Positions 54,184 through 63,133 of a DNA stretch of 64,000 nucleotides are shown one piece after another. Position 1 is the first letter of the stretch; the number at the start of each line of letters is the position of its first letter. This DNA is from Sphingomonas sp. AOB5. GTDB taxonomy: Bacteria > Pseudomonadota > Alphaproteobacteria > Sphingomonadales > Sphingomonadaceae. The stretch is taken from assembly GCF_029433115.1 (NCBI RefSeq), contig NZ_JARNTV010000001.1, forward strand, positions 124,001 to 188,000, given 5' to 3'. The notes beneath the pieces were generated by a model. It saw only the letters and a program-made list of their open reading frames with translations, had not been told where the DNA came from and made no database searches. Both the position numbers and the translations under genes were made by a program.

Positions 54184-55572
54184 ATGCGGAAATATCTGAG
54201 ACCGATCCTGTTCGCCCTGGTGGGGCTGATCCTCCTGCTGTTCGTTGTGTGGTGGTGGGTCAGCCGTCCCGATGTCGCGCGCTACAGCGTCGAGGATGTC
54301 AGCGGCCGCGTGCCGCAGCTTTCCGAAGTGCGGCCGCAGGTCTTCCCGACGATGAACGTCGCCCCCGCGGTCGGCTGGGCGGGTGGCGCGAAGCCGACAC
54401 CGGCCAAGGGGCTGAAGGTCCAGGCCTTTGCCGATGGCCTCGATCATCCGCGCTGGCTCTATCGCCTGCCCAATGGCGACGTGCTGGTCGCCGAGAGCAA
54501 TTCGCCGCCGCGCGACGTGGGCGGGATCACCGGCATGGTGATGGGATCGCTGATGAAGAAGGCTGGTGCCGCCGGCCCCTCGGCCAATCGCATCACCCTG
54601 CTCCGCGACACCGATAATGACGGCGTCGCCGATCAGAAGTCGGTGCTCCTCTCTGGCCTCAACTCGCCGCACGGCATGGTGGTGATGGGCGACTGGATCT
54701 ATGTCGCCAACACCGACGCATTGGTCCGCTTCCCCTACAAGCCCGGCGATACGAAGATCACCGCCAAAGCGGAGAAGATCGTCGACCTGCCCGGCGGCGG
54801 CAATCACTGGGCGCGCAACGTGATCGCCGCGCCCGGCGGCAAGAGCCTCTATGTCTCGATCGGTTCGGCTTCGAACATCGCCGAGAACGGGCTGGAGGCC
54901 GAAGGCGCCGCCTACACCGCGCGCACCAGCGCCGAACAGACCCGCGCCTCGCGCCAGATCGGCCGCGCGATGATCGTCGAGGTGTTCCCGGATACCAAGC
55001 GCAGCAACCTGTTCGCCTGGGGCCTGCGCAATGCCAACGGCATGGCGATCGAACCGGCGACCCAGACCCTGTGGGCCGTGGTCAACGAACGCGACATGCT
55101 CGGATCGGACATGCCGCCCGATTATCTCGCGCGCATCGATCTGGGCAGCTTCTTCGGCTGGCCGTGGAATTACTGGGGCGGCTATGTCGACAAGCGGGTC
55201 AATCCCGGCCGTCCTGACCTGCGCGAATATACCAAGCGTCCCGAATTCTCGCTCGGGCCGCACACCGCGCCGCTCGGCCTCACCTTTGCCAACGAGGCGA
55301 AGCTGGGCGGGCCGTTCGCCAATGGCGCGTTCATCGGCCTGCACGGTTCGTGGAATCGCAAGCCGCTGTCGGGCTACAAGGTGGTGTTCGTGCCGTTCGG
55401 GCCGGACGGTTTCCCGCCGCGCGGCACCAAGCCGGTCGACGTGCTCACCGGCTTCCTCGACAAGGAAGACCAGGCACAGGGCCGCCCGGTCGCGGTGATC
55501 GTCGATGCCTCGGGCGGGCTGCTGGTCGCCGACGATGTCGGCAACGTCATCTGGCGCGTCAGCGCGCAGTGA
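54184..55572 (+). CDS. sorbosone/glucose dehydrogenase-like beta-propeller (PQQ-type, GSDH family)
   Basis: A 462-residue protein anchored by one N-terminal helix (ILFALVGLILLLFVVWWWV). The six-bladed propeller motifs include LDHPRWLYRLPNGDVLVAES, LNSPHGMVVMGDWIYVAN, GLRNANGMAIEPATQTLWAV, FFGWPWNYWGGYVD, LGPHTAPLGLTF and FIGLHGSWNRKPLSGYKVV. This fits the sorbosone dehydrogenase/GSDH family of periplasmic PQQ enzymes. No PQQ biosynthesis genes are nearby. The stop overlaps the GTG of the next gene. Confidence 0.85.
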   Translation: MRKYLRPILFALVGLILLLFVVWWWVSRPDVARYSVEDVSGRVPQLSEVRPQVFPTMNVAPAVGWAGGAKPTPAKGLKVQAFADGLDHPRWLYRLPNGDVLVAESNSPPRDVGGITGMVMGSLMKKAGAAGPSANRITLLRDTDNDGVADQKSVLLSGLNSPHGMVVMGDWIYVANTDALVRFPYKPGDTKITAKAEKIVDLPGGGNHWARNVIAAPGGKSLYVSIGSASNIAENGLEAEGAAYTARTSAEQTRASRQIGRAMIVEVFPDTKRSNLFAWGLRNANGMAIEPATQTLWAVVNERDMLGSDMPPDYLARIDLGSFFGWPWNYWGGYVDKRVNPGRPDLREYTKRPEFSLGPHTAPLGLTFANEAKLGGPFANGAFIGLHGSWNRKPLSGYKVVFVPFGPDGFPPRGTKPVDVLTGFLDKEDQAQGRPVAVIVDASGGLLVADDVGNVIWRVSAQ

Positions 55573-56105
55573 GCGGGGTCAGGATCCGCAAGGCAGCCCT
55601 GCTGGCGGCGGCGTGCGCGCTGCTGGGTGCCGCCGCGCCCGCACCGCAACAGGCGCCGTCGCTGACGTCGCTGGCCGAATGCCGCCTGAGCTATGTCGAT
55701 GCCAAGAAGGCGACCGGCGCGCTGACCCCGATCCGCTCGATCGACGAAAGCACCGCCAGCGAACAGAATGTCACCGACACCTATGCGCATCAGGGCGTGA
55801 CCCTGTTCGGCCTCAAGGTGAAGATGTTCACCCTCAACGAGTTCGACGACACGCGCATCCACCAGCATATGTACGGCGCCGAAGTCGATGACAGCTTCGC
55901 CAACGCCCGCACCGCGCTGCTCCGCGCGCACGGCAAGGCGCGTTGCGAACTGGTCGATGTCGACGAACCCGGCAGCCGCACCTGCCTGATCCATCTGCGC
56001 AGCGACAATACGGATCAGGAGCACGACGTCGATCTGCTGCTGGCCGAACGCAACAATTCGGTCCGCAGCGGCTGCGTGTACAGCTCGCCGGGCGCGCTGC
56101 ACTAG
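55569..56105 (+). CDS. secreted hypothetical protein, paralogue of 57392-57898
   Basis: A 178-residue protein with a signal peptide (AALLAAACALLGAAAPAPQQ). The mature part has cysteines in AECRLSYV, KARCELVDV, SRTCLIHLRSDN and RSGCVYSSP. The GTG at 55569-55571 overlaps the previous stop. It resembles the protein encoded at 57392-57898 in order of motifs (GVT-LG, FA..-LLR-H, C-L-HLRS, D-D and a final C-Y). The function is unknown. Confidence 0.65.
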   Translation: MSGVRIRKAALLAAACALLGAAAPAPQQAPSLTSLAECRLSYVDAKKATGALTPIRSIDESTASEQNVTDTYAHQGVTLFGLKVKMFTLNEFDDTRIHQHMYGAEVDDSFANARTALLRAHGKARCELVDVDEPGSRTCLIHLRSDNTDQEHDVDLLLAERNNSVRSGCVYSSPGALH

Positions 56106-56135
56106 CTCCAAACAATCCTCTCTCCGTTGGGGGCT

Positions 56136-56211
56136 GTGCTCCGGCGAAGGCCGGAGCGTAGGCGGTCAACGCATCACCTTATGTCCAACGCTCCGGCCTT
56201 CGCCGGAGCAC
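56136..56211. repeat. second copy of the 23-bp paired inverted repeat (family A)
   Basis: The arms 56136-56158 and 56189-56211 are perfect reverse complements and identical to those at 54015-54090; only the short spacer differs. It sits between two convergent genes. Confidence 0.88.
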
Positions 56212-56244
56212 GGCTACTCTTCGAAAGCGGAGGATGAGTGAGAC

Positions 56245-56574
56245 TCACTCCCCGATCGCATATTCCGTCGCGACCGGCTCCTCGGCGGCATAGCCTGCCC
56301 GGGTCGCCGCGATCCGGCCTTCGTCCATCAGATTGTCTGCGGCGCGGTCCGCCCATCCGGCCTCGGCAGGCGGGATCGCGGCAAAGGCCGGTTCGGTGCT
56401 CCCATGATAGCTGCGGTCCATCCCCGCCACGGTGAAGTTGGCGAGCATCGCCCCGCCGCAGCTGCCCAGCGCGACGATCGCAGTCAGTCCCGCGATAAGC
56501 GGACCGGCGCGGGAATTGCGGGCGATGCGGTGAAACCAGCGGGGCATGCGACCCGAACGGCTCCGCCCCGCCAT
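56245..56574 (-). CDS. small membrane-anchored hypothetical protein (109 aa)
   Basis: A basic N-terminus, one membrane segment (PLIAGLTAIVALGSCGGAMLA) and an alanine-rich soluble tail. No family is recognised. A start at the ATG ten codons in (about 56547) is also plausible. It lies just after the PHA-type gene on the same strand, with a seven-base gap, so the two probably form one unit. Confidence 0.55.
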   Translation of the reverse strand: MAGRSRSGRMPRWFHRIARNSRAGPLIAGLTAIVALGSCGGAMLANFTVAGMDRSYHGSTEPAFAAIPPAEAGWADRAADNLMDEGRIAATRAGYAAEEPVATEYAIGE

Positions 56575-56581
56575 CGTTCCG

Positions 56582-56884
56582 CTACTTGAGCAGCTTCGGC
56601 GCGACCTGCATCAGCTTGTCGCGCACCTTGCCCGCGAACAGCGCCAGCATCGGCGGCAGATCGACTTCGGCATGGACCTTGTTGTCGAACACCTCGATCC
56701 GGCTCGCCACCGTCTGGCCCAGCGCGGTGACGGTGAAGTGCAACGTGTCACCTTCCCAGCGATGGTTCACCGTGCCGCCGCCCGGCACCATGTCCGCCAG
56801 CTTGCCGACCCCGCCGGCCATGCGCGCCTTCGCGGCCTCGCGGCCCAGATTGTGCGGGATATCGACCTTGATCGGTTCGGGCAT
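56582..56884 (-). CDS. polyhydroxyalkanoate granule-type small protein (PHA_gran_rgn family)
   Basis: A 100-residue protein: IKVDIPHNLGREAAKARM, VNHRWEGDTLHFTVTALGQTV and RIEVFDNKVHAEVDLPPMLALFAGKVR follow the polyhydroxyalkanoic-acid-system family. The family is named for proteins near PHA genes, but its role is unproven and no PHA synthase is seen here. It lies ten bases after the VOC gene in the same direction. Confidence 0.8.
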   Translation of the reverse strand: MPEPIKVDIPHNLGREAAKARMAGGVGKLADMVPGGGTVNHRWEGDTLHFTVTALGQTVASRIEVFDNKVHAEVDLPPMLALFAGKVRDKLMQVAPKLLK

Positions 56885-56893
56885 TGTCTTCCT

Positions 56894-57310
56894 TCAGGTG
56901 GCGAACAGCATGCTATCGTCGGCAAACGCCTTGAACTCCAATGCGTTGCCGCTGGGATCGCGAAAGAACATCGTCGCCTGCTCGCCCGGCTGACCCTTGA
57001 AGCGGACATAGGGCGCGATCCCGAACGGCACGCCCGCAGCCTCGACCCGCCCGGCCAGCTTTTCCCAGTCGGCCATGGTCAGCACCACGCCGAAATGCGG
57101 CACCGGCACGTCATGACCATCCACCGCATTCTCGGCCGCAACCGGCTTCGCCGCGGGATCGAGATGCGCGACGATCTGGTGACCGAACAGGTCGAAATCG
57201 ATCCAGTGATCCGACGACCGCCCCTCCGGGCAACCCATCACCTCACCATAGAAATGGCGCGCGGCGGCCAGGTCATGGACCGGAAAGGCGAGATGAAAGG
57301 GGCGAAGCAT
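56894..57310 (-). CDS. VOC-superfamily protein (glyoxalase/dioxygenase-like)
   Basis: A 138-residue protein with two beta-alpha-beta3 modules: [22 protein letters not shown] at the start and [24 protein letters not shown] with [14 protein letters not shown] at the end. Histidine and glutamate at the usual metal positions (FHLAF, HFGVVL, ALEFK) suggest a metal-dependent member. The substrate is not predictable. It starts the minus-strand unit with the PHA-type and membrane proteins. Confidence 0.85.
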   Translation of the reverse strand: MLRPFHLAFPVHDLAAARHFYGEVMGCPEGRSSDHWIDFDLFGHQIVAHLDPAAKPVAAENAVDGHDVPVPHFGVVLTMADWEKLAGRVEAAGVPFGIAPYVRFKGQPGEQATMFFRDPSGNALEFKAFADDSMLFAT

Positions 57311-57391
57311 CGTCGCGGCTTACCGCGTGCTTGACCGCGCGCCAACGGGGATCGCATCCTCCTCGCAACAAGGGAAGCCGACAAATGGGGA

Positions 57392-57898
57392 ATGTCGATG
57401 ATCCGCATGCTTGCTGCCATGCTGTTTCCGGTGCTCGCGCCCCTGCAGGATTCGGCGGCCCTGACACGCGTTCTGGCCTGTCAGCTTCCGGTGACCGAGG
57501 CGATCGAGCTTGCGAGAAAGGTCCCGGTCCATCGTTCGCGTGACGACAGCGAGTCGGGCGCGATCGAAACAACCAATTTCTATTCCGGAGCGGGCGTGAC
57601 CGTGCTGGGCATGCCGGTACGATCGGCCGCCAGCAGCATCTTCATCGAGGATAGGATGACCGAGATCGCCTTCGCGGCGCGGCTCGACGGAACGTTTGCG
57701 GATATGTCCGCGCTATTGTTGCGCCATTACCGCGCATCCCAATGCCTCAGCACCCAGTCGCCCCGTGGCGCGCCGGTGTGCCTGTTGCACCTGCGCAGCG
57801 AAACGCTGGAAGACACATTGCTCGATGTGGATGTGCAGATCAGCGAAGTGGGTGGCCGCGTCCAGTTCGAATGCCTCTATGGCACCAACGGGCACTAG
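57392..57898 (+). CDS. secreted hypothetical protein, paralogue of 55569-56105
   Basis: A 168-residue protein with a signal-like N-terminus (MIRMLAAMLFPVLAPLQDSA). The mature part has cysteines in LACQLPVT, ASQCLSTQ, APVCLLHLRSE and QFECLYGTN, which align with the protein at 55569-56105. It lies 17 bases before lnt. The function is unknown; two related copies within 2 kb suggest local duplication. Confidence 0.65.
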   Translation: MSMIRMLAAMLFPVLAPLQDSAALTRVLACQLPVTEAIELARKVPVHRSRDDSESGAIETTNFYSGAGVTVLGMPVRSAASSIFIEDRMTEIAFAARLDGTFADMSALLLRHYRASQCLSTQSPRGAPVCLLHLRSETLEDTLLDVDVQISEVGGRVQFECLYGTNGH

Positions 57899-57915
57899 CC
57901 GGTAAGGCGGCCGCC

Positions 57916-59463
57916 ATGCGCGACCGCCCCTTGCTTGCCGCCCTGCTCGCCGGGCTGATCTCCGCCACCGGCTTTGCGCCGCTCGATTTCTGGCCGCTGC
58001 TGCTGATCGGACTCGCGGTCCTGCTCCACCTGATCCACGAGGCACCGACCCTGCGCGCGGCGCTGTTGCGCGGCTGGCTGTTCGGCCTCGGCCATTTCAC
58101 GATCGGCAGCAACTGGATCCAGCACGCCTTCGAGTTTCAGGACCAGATGCCCGCTGCCTTCGGCTATGGCGCGGTGGTCTTGCTCGCCTGCTATCTCGCA
58201 ATCTATCCGGCGATGGCGATGGGGCTGGCATGGCGCTTCGCCCGGCAGGTGCCGTCGCGCGCCGGATGGCCGGGGCCGGACGCCGCCTATGTCCTCGCCG
58301 CCGCCGCCGCATGGATCGTGTGCGAATGGCTGCGCAGCGTGATGTTCACCGGCTATCCGTGGAACCCGCTCGGCGTCGCATGGCTGGCAACACCGGTCGC
58401 CCAGTCCGCCACGATGCTCGGCACCTATGCCCTGTCCGGCGTGATGGTGATCGCGGCGGGCGCGCTCTATCTCGCTGCGCATCGCGACTTCCGTACCGCG
58501 GGCGCATTCGTCGCCGTGCCGGTCCTGCTGTCGCTGGTCAGCTTGCCGTTCGAAATCACAGCACCGAGCACCACCGCGCATGTCCGCGTCGTCCAGCCCA
58601 ATATCGGCCAGGATGCGGTGCAACTGCCCGACTATAACGAGCGCGTCCTCGCCAAGCAGATCGAATGGAGCGGCCGTGCGGGCACGATCCCGCGGCTGGT
58701 CGTCTGGCCCGAAGGGATGGTCAATGATTTCATCGAGGACGGCTATCCCGATCCGCGCTTCTACCGCGTCGATCCCCGGCTGATTCGCGCACGCATCGCC
58801 GCGATACTCGGCCCGCGCGACATGATGCTGATCGGCGGCAACGCGCTGTTCTTCGATGATCGCGGCATGCTTTCCGGCGCGAGCAATTCGATCTGGGCGA
58901 TCGATCCCGATGGCATGCTGGGGACTCGCTACGACAAGGCGCATCTCGTGCCGTTCGGCGAGTATCTCCCGTTGCGGAGTATACTCCAGCCGCTCGGTCT
59001 CGCCCGCTTCGTGATGGGCGATATCGAATTCATCCCCGGCCCCGGCCCGCGCACCGTCAGCGTGCCCGGCTTCGGCAAGGTGGGGATGCAGATCTGCTAC
59101 GAGATCATCTTCTCCGGCCACATTGTCGATCCCGCCAACCGCCCCGATTTCCTGTTCAACCCTTCGAACGATGCCTGGTTCGGCAGCTGGGGTCCGCCGC
59201 AGCATCTGGCGCAGGCGCGGATGCGTGCGATCGAGGAGGGGCTGCCCATCCTGCGCTCCACCCCCACCGGCATCTCGGCGATCATCGATGCGCGCGGGCA
59301 GCTGATCGGCACGGTGCCGCACAATCAGGAAGGCGCAGCCGAAGCGCCCCTGCCCCCGCCCGGCGCGCCGACGCTGTTCAGCCGCATGGGCAACTGGATG
59401 GCGTTCCTCGTCGCGGCGCTGTTCCTGCTGATTGCGATTGCCATCCGCCGCGTCCCTCGCTAG
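57916..59463 (+). CDS. lnt: apolipoprotein N-acyltransferase
   Basis: A 515-residue enzyme. Several N-terminal membrane helices are followed by a nitrilase-like domain with the Glu in VVWPEGMVND, the Lys in RYDKAHLVPFGEYLPL and the catalytic Cys in VGMQICYEIIF, then NPSNDAWFGSWGPPQHLAQARMRAIEEGLP in parts. It adds the third acyl chain to lipoproteins. The ATG at 57916 gives the family N-terminus (LLAALLAGLISATGFAPLDF). It follows corC at a distance and precedes metK as usual. Confidence 0.95.
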   Translation: MRDRPLLAALLAGLISATGFAPLDFWPLLLIGLAVLLHLIHEAPTLRAALLRGWLFGLGHFTIGSNWIQHAFEFQDQMPAAFGYGAVVLLACYLAIYPAMAMGLAWRFARQVPSRAGWPGPDAAYVLAAAAAWIVCEWLRSVMFTGYPWNPLGVAWLATPVAQSATMLGTYALSGVMVIAAGALYLAAHRDFRTAGAFVAVPVLLSLVSLPFEITAPSTTAHVRVVQPNIGQDAVQLPDYNERVLAKQIEWSGRAGTIPRLVVWPEGMVNDFIEDGYPDPRFYRVDPRLIRARIAAILGPRDMMLIGGNALFFDDRGMLSGASNSIWAIDPDGMLGTRYDKAHLVPFGEYLPLRSILQPLGLARFVMGDIEFIPGPGPRTVSVPGFGKVGMQICYEIIFSGHIVDPANRPDFLFNPSNDAWFGSWGPPQHLAQARMRAIEEGLPILRSTPTGISAIIDARGQLIGTVPHNQEGAAEAPLPPPGAPTLFSRMGNWMAFLVAALFLLIAIAIRRVPR

Positions 59464-59473
59464 TGCAGCATTG

Positions 59474-59519
59474 ATATAAGGAAAGCTTTATATGGGCATG
59501 GCAACGGCCCGGCTTTCCT
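59474..59519 (+). promoter_or_regulatory. structured metK leader, candidate SAM-responsive pseudoknot
   Basis: ATATAA (59474-59479) pairs with TTATAT (59488-59493), leaving the loop GGAAAGCT. GGAAAGC of that loop (59480-59486) pairs exactly with GCTTTCC (59512-59518), giving an H-type pseudoknot drawing. GGGC/GCCC (59494-59497 / 59507-59510) can form an inner stem. The metK ribosome site AGAGGAA follows at about 59530. SAM-II and SAM-V riboswitches share this topology; identity to a known class is not established. Confidence 0.45.
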
Positions 59520-59540
59520 CGCCCCACAAGAGGAATTTCC

Positions 59541-60752
59541 ATGCGTTCCAACTATCTCTTCACGTCCGAATCGGTTTCTGAAGGCCATCCGGACAAAGTT
59601 TCCGACCAGATTTCCGACGCCATCGTCGATCTGTTCCTCTCGAAGGATCCGGAAGCCCGCATCGCGTGCGAGACGCTGACCACCACCCAGCTGGTGGTTC
59701 TGGCCGGCGAAATCCGCGGCAAGGGCATCATGGACACCGAGGGCAACTGGGCTCCGGGCGTCAAGGAAGAAGTCGAAGCGGCCGTCCGCAACACGGTCAA
59801 GAAGATCGGCTATGAGCAGGACGGCTTCCACTGGGAGACGCTGCGCTTCGAGAACAACTTGCATCCGCAGTCGGCGCACATCGCGCAGGGCGTGGACGCG
59901 TCGGGCAACAAGGACGAAGGCGCCGGCGATCAGGGCATCATGTTCGGCTATGCTGCCGACGATACGCCCGATCTGATGCCCGCGACTCTCTACTACAGCC
60001 ACAAGATCCTCGAGCAGATGGCGGCCGACCGCCACTCGGGCAAGGCACCGTTCCTCGAGCCGGACACCAAGAGCCAGGTCACGCTGCGCTACGAGGGCAG
60101 CAAGCCCGTCGCCTGCACCGCGATCGTCGTCTCGACCCAGCATGCCAAGGGCTATGACGAAGGCGCGAAGGAAGCCGAGCTCCATGCTTATGTGAAGTCG
60201 GTCGTCGCGGACGTGATCCCGGCCGAGCTTCTGTCGGACGAGACCGTCTACCACATCAACCCGACCGGCAGCTTCGAGATCGGTGGACCCGATGGCGACG
60301 CAGGCCTCACCGGCCGCAAGATCATCGTCGACACCTATGGCGGCGCAGCACCGCACGGCGGCGGCGCTTTCTCGGGCAAGGATCCGACCAAGGTCGATCG
60401 CTCGGCGGCGTACATCACCCGCTATCTGGCGAAGAACATCGTCGCCGCGGGCCTCGCCCAGCGCTGCACGATCCAGCTCGCCTATGCCATCGGCGTTGCC
60501 AAGCCGCTGTCGCTCTATGTCGACACCCACGGCACCGGCACCGTCGGCGACGACAAGATCGAGGAAGCGATCCTGGGCATCGAGAAGCTGGGCGGCCTGA
60601 CCCCGCGCGGCATCCGCACCCATCTCGGCCTCAACAAGCCGATCTATGCCAAGACCGCGGCGTACGGCCATTTCGGCCGCAAGCCGGAAGGCGACTTCTT
60701 CCCCTGGGAGAAGACCGACCTGGTCGACGATCTGAAGGCCGCGCTGGCCTAA
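59541..60752 (+). CDS. metK: S-adenosylmethionine synthetase
   Basis: A 403-residue MAT. Signatures are [34 protein letters not shown], the P-loop-like [19 protein letters not shown] and the C-terminal [19 protein letters not shown]. It makes SAM from methionine and ATP. AGAGGAA lies upstream. A 77-base leader from the lnt stop holds a possible SAM-sensing structure, and a strong terminator follows. Confidence 0.98.
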   Translation: MRSNYLFTSESVSEGHPDKVSDQISDAIVDLFLSKDPEARIACETLTTTQLVVLAGEIRGKGIMDTEGNWAPGVKEEVEAAVRNTVKKIGYEQDGFHWETLRFENNLHPQSAHIAQGVDASGNKDEGAGDQGIMFGYAADDTPDLMPATLYYSHKILEQMAADRHSGKAPFLEPDTKSQVTLRYEGSKPVACTAIVVSTQHAKGYDEGAKEAELHAYVKSVVADVIPAELLSDETVYHINPTGSFEIGGPDGDAGLTGRKIIVDTYGGAAPHGGGAFSGKDPTKVDRSAAYITRYLAKNIVAAGLAQRCTIQLAYAIGVAKPLSLYVDTHGTGTVGDDKIEEAILGIEKLGGLTPRGIRTHLGLNKPIYAKTAAYGHFGRKPEGDFFPWEKTDLVDDLKAALA

Positions 60753-60776
60753 GTCTTCGCAAACAGTGTTTCGAAA

Positions 60777-60811
60777 CCCCCGTCGCGGCCCGCCCGCGGC
60801 GGGGGTTTTCG
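60777..60811 (+). terminator. intrinsic terminator of metK
   Basis: The stem CCCCCGTCGCGG / CCGCGGCGGGGG (60777-60788 and 60794-60805) is followed by TTTTCGTTTG, 24 bases after the stop. Confidence 0.88.
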
Positions 60812-60820
60812 TTTGAAATG

Positions 60821-60990
60821 AAATCCTCCCCCGGAGGGGGAGGTGGCAGCGCAGCTGACGGAGGGGGAACGCCGCGGGCGATATCGCTCGTAACGGCATC
60901 GACTCCTAACAAACAAACCCCCTCCCCAGCGAAGGCTGGGGAGGGGTGTAAGGCAGTGCCTGAATGGTGCCGCCTCCCCCTCCGGGGCAG
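60821..60990. repeat. composite repeat block: family B copy plus a family A hairpin
   Basis: 60821-60890 is nearly the reverse complement of 52480-52546, including the GCGATATCGC palindrome. 60918-60944 is one copy of the family A hairpin with a CCCCAGC-GAAG-GCTGGGG core and extended flanks. A short CCTCCCCCTCCGGGGCAG end closes the block at about 60970-60987. No gene is seen between metK and 61063. Confidence 0.75.
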
Positions 60991-61062
60991 TATCCGGAAG
61001 GCTTGCGGCGCCGACACGCCGCTGTCACCTTCGCCCCCGATACCGGGTCCGGGGAGAGGTTC

Positions 61063-62106
61063 ATGATCCGCAAGACGATCGCGCTGCTGACAGGATTGCT
61101 GCTCACCCTCGCAGCGTTGCCGGCCGCCGCCCAGCAAAGTTACGCCGTCCCCAAGGGCGCGCCGTTCGTCCACAAGCATAGCGGGCTCAAACTGCCCGAC
61201 ACCCTGCTCGGCATGCCGATGAGCGCGATCCGCGAGGTCGCCGAGGATCAGCTCGACATCTTCTTCAACTATCAGCTCCCGGGCAGGAACGAGCTGGTCA
61301 GCGTCTATATCTATCGCCTGCCGATCGGCGGCGTGCCGGTCTGGTTCGATCGCGCGCGCCATTCGATCGAGAGCCGTACCGATGTCTATGGCACGGTGAC
61401 CCCGCTGGGCGTCACCGCCTTCGCCCCGCCGCGGCAGACCAGCACCAGCGGCCTCGCGCTCGTCTACCGCCTTGCCGGTACCAGCCCGTTCCGCAGCACC
61501 GGCCTCGCGCTGCTGCCGATGGGCGAATGGCTGGTGAAGATCCGCTATTCCTCCGATTCGCTCAGCGCCGAGGCGCTCGCCCCGCGCCTTCGCGCCGTTC
61601 TCGATCAGCTCGGCTGGCCCGCGGGCATCGCTAATAGCGTCCCCGCCCGCCCCGTCCGCCCCTGCACGACCCCGCTGGCGCTCAGCGGCGAAGCGCGGGA
61701 ACTGGTCCCCGACGAGGAAACCCTGTCCGCCGATGGCTCGGCCAGCTTGAGAATCCCCACCGGCGAACCTGCCGGCACCGTGCCCGAGGACTGGTGCCTC
61801 GATCCCACAACGTCGCCGGTCGGCGGCATCTATCGCCCGGCCGACGCGCCGCAGGGCTATCTGCTGACGATCAACGATGCCGGCCGCGCCGTCTTCGTCA
61901 CGCCGGTCGCGGTGGAACGCGGCGCAAAGCCGGCCTGGGTCGTGCAACTGATCGAGGCCGCGCGCACGGTCAATTTCCTGCGCCACGACCGGCTGCCCTC
62001 GCCCGATCAGGCAGTCGAGATCGTCAATTCGGGGCGATACGGCTCGATCACCACCACCTTCGGCCTGAGCCGCACCATCACCATCAACTCGGAGTGGCTG
62101 AAATGA
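61063..62106 (+). CDS. secreted hypothetical protein (347 aa)
   Basis: A signal peptide (TIALLTGLLLTLAALPAAAQQ) precedes a mature domain beginning FVHKHSGLKLPDTLLGMPMS. Two cysteines (VRPCTTPL, DWCLDPTTS) are far apart, and a repeat-like strand pattern follows. No family is recognised. The start at 61063 follows GGGGAGAGG. It overlaps the next gene by four bases, so the pair is co-translated and probably acts in the same periplasmic process. Confidence 0.65.
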   Translation: MIRKTIALLTGLLLTLAALPAAAQQSYAVPKGAPFVHKHSGLKLPDTLLGMPMSAIREVAEDQLDIFFNYQLPGRNELVSVYIYRLPIGGVPVWFDRARHSIESRTDVYGTVTPLGVTAFAPPRQTSTSGLALVYRLAGTSPFRSTGLALLPMGEWLVKIRYSSDSLSAEALAPRLRAVLDQLGWPAGIANSVPARPVRPCTTPLALSGEARELVPDEETLSADGSASLRIPTGEPAGTVPEDWCLDPTTSPVGGIYRPADAPQGYLLTINDAGRAVFVTPVAVERGAKPAWVVQLIEAARTVNFLRHDRLPSPDQAVEIVNSGRYGSITTTFGLSRTITINSEWLK

Positions 62107-62990
62107 AGCCCGTCCTCGCCTTCGCCGCCCTGACCCTCGCAACGCCTGCCCTCGCCCAGACCCCCGCGATCGTCCCGATGCCGACGCCTGCGCCAGTACC
62201 CGCCTTCACGGCGCCGCCCGCCGAGTCGCCTGCCGACGCCGAGGCGATTCGCATCGCCGAAGAACGCGGCAAGCTGATCTACGCCTATGATCAGGCAGCC
62301 TGGCACGGCACCGACGATTTCCTCGCCAAAGTGAAGGATCCCGCCGCGATCGCGGGCGGCTATATCGCCGATGGCCCGGTCGATGCGCCGCGGCTGACCT
62401 TCTTCAGCAAGGACAGGACGAACCCGCAGGCGGTCTATGTCGCACAGTTCCGCGGCAACCGGCTCGTCTCGAGCAAGGTGCTGGGCGAGAAGGACGACCG
62501 CCGCCTCAGCCCACAGCTCGTATCGATGATTCGCGCGCGCGAAACCGCCGGCGAGGCATGGCGTACCGCGCCGGGCAGCTTCGCCTGCGTCCGCGACAAG
62601 CCGATGAACACCGTCGTCCTGCCCCCCGCGACTCCGGGCGGCCCGATGCTGGTCTATCTGCTCACGCCCCAAACCGAGATGGCGAAACTGCCCTTCGGCG
62701 GCCATTTCCGGGTCGAAATCGGGCCCGACGGCAAGCCCGGCGCGATCCGCGGATTCACCCGTTCCTGCCTGACCGTGCCGATTCCCGGCCCCCGGCAGCC
62801 CGTTACCTCGATCGGAGTCGCCCATCTGCTCGATCCGGTGCCTACGGAGATTCACGTTTTCTCGTCGCTGGCAGCAAAAAAGCCGCTCATCGTCGTCATC
62901 GAAAATCCGGAAAAACGTTATTATTCAGTCGAGAACGGTGAAATAAACCGGATGTCGAACGACAAGTTCAAGCCAGAAAACGGCTTCTGA
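62103..62990 (+). CDS. secreted hypothetical protein (295 aa)
   Basis: A signal peptide (VLAFAALTLATPALAQ) is followed by a proline/alanine-rich linker and a domain starting AEAIRIAEERGKLIYAYDQAAWHGTDD. Two cysteines (SFACVRDK, TRSCLTVP) may pair. The C-terminal end reads IVVIENPEKRYYSVENGE. No family is recognised. The ATG overlaps the stop of the preceding secreted protein (ATGA). Confidence 0.65.
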   Translation: MKPVLAFAALTLATPALAQTPAIVPMPTPAPVPAFTAPPAESPADAEAIRIAEERGKLIYAYDQAAWHGTDDFLAKVKDPAAIAGGYIADGPVDAPRLTFFSKDRTNPQAVYVAQFRGNRLVSSKVLGEKDDRRLSPQLVSMIRARETAGEAWRTAPGSFACVRDKPMNTVVLPPATPGGPMLVYLLTPQTEMAKLPFGGHFRVEIGPDGKPGAIRGFTRSCLTVPIPGPRQPVTSIGVAHLLDPVPTEIHVFSSLAAKKPLIVVIENPEKRYYSVENGEINRMSNDKFKPENGF

Positions 62991-63133
62991 CACCGGGCGA
63001 CTCGCGGAGTCAGGCTGAATTCATCGCCTATACTGGAGAATCCCTACTCAGGAGGAATCCAACGGGGCACCGCCCTGAGTTTCGATTGATCTGCGTTAAC
63101 CATACTCAGATCACATCCAAAGGGGAGTTCGTA

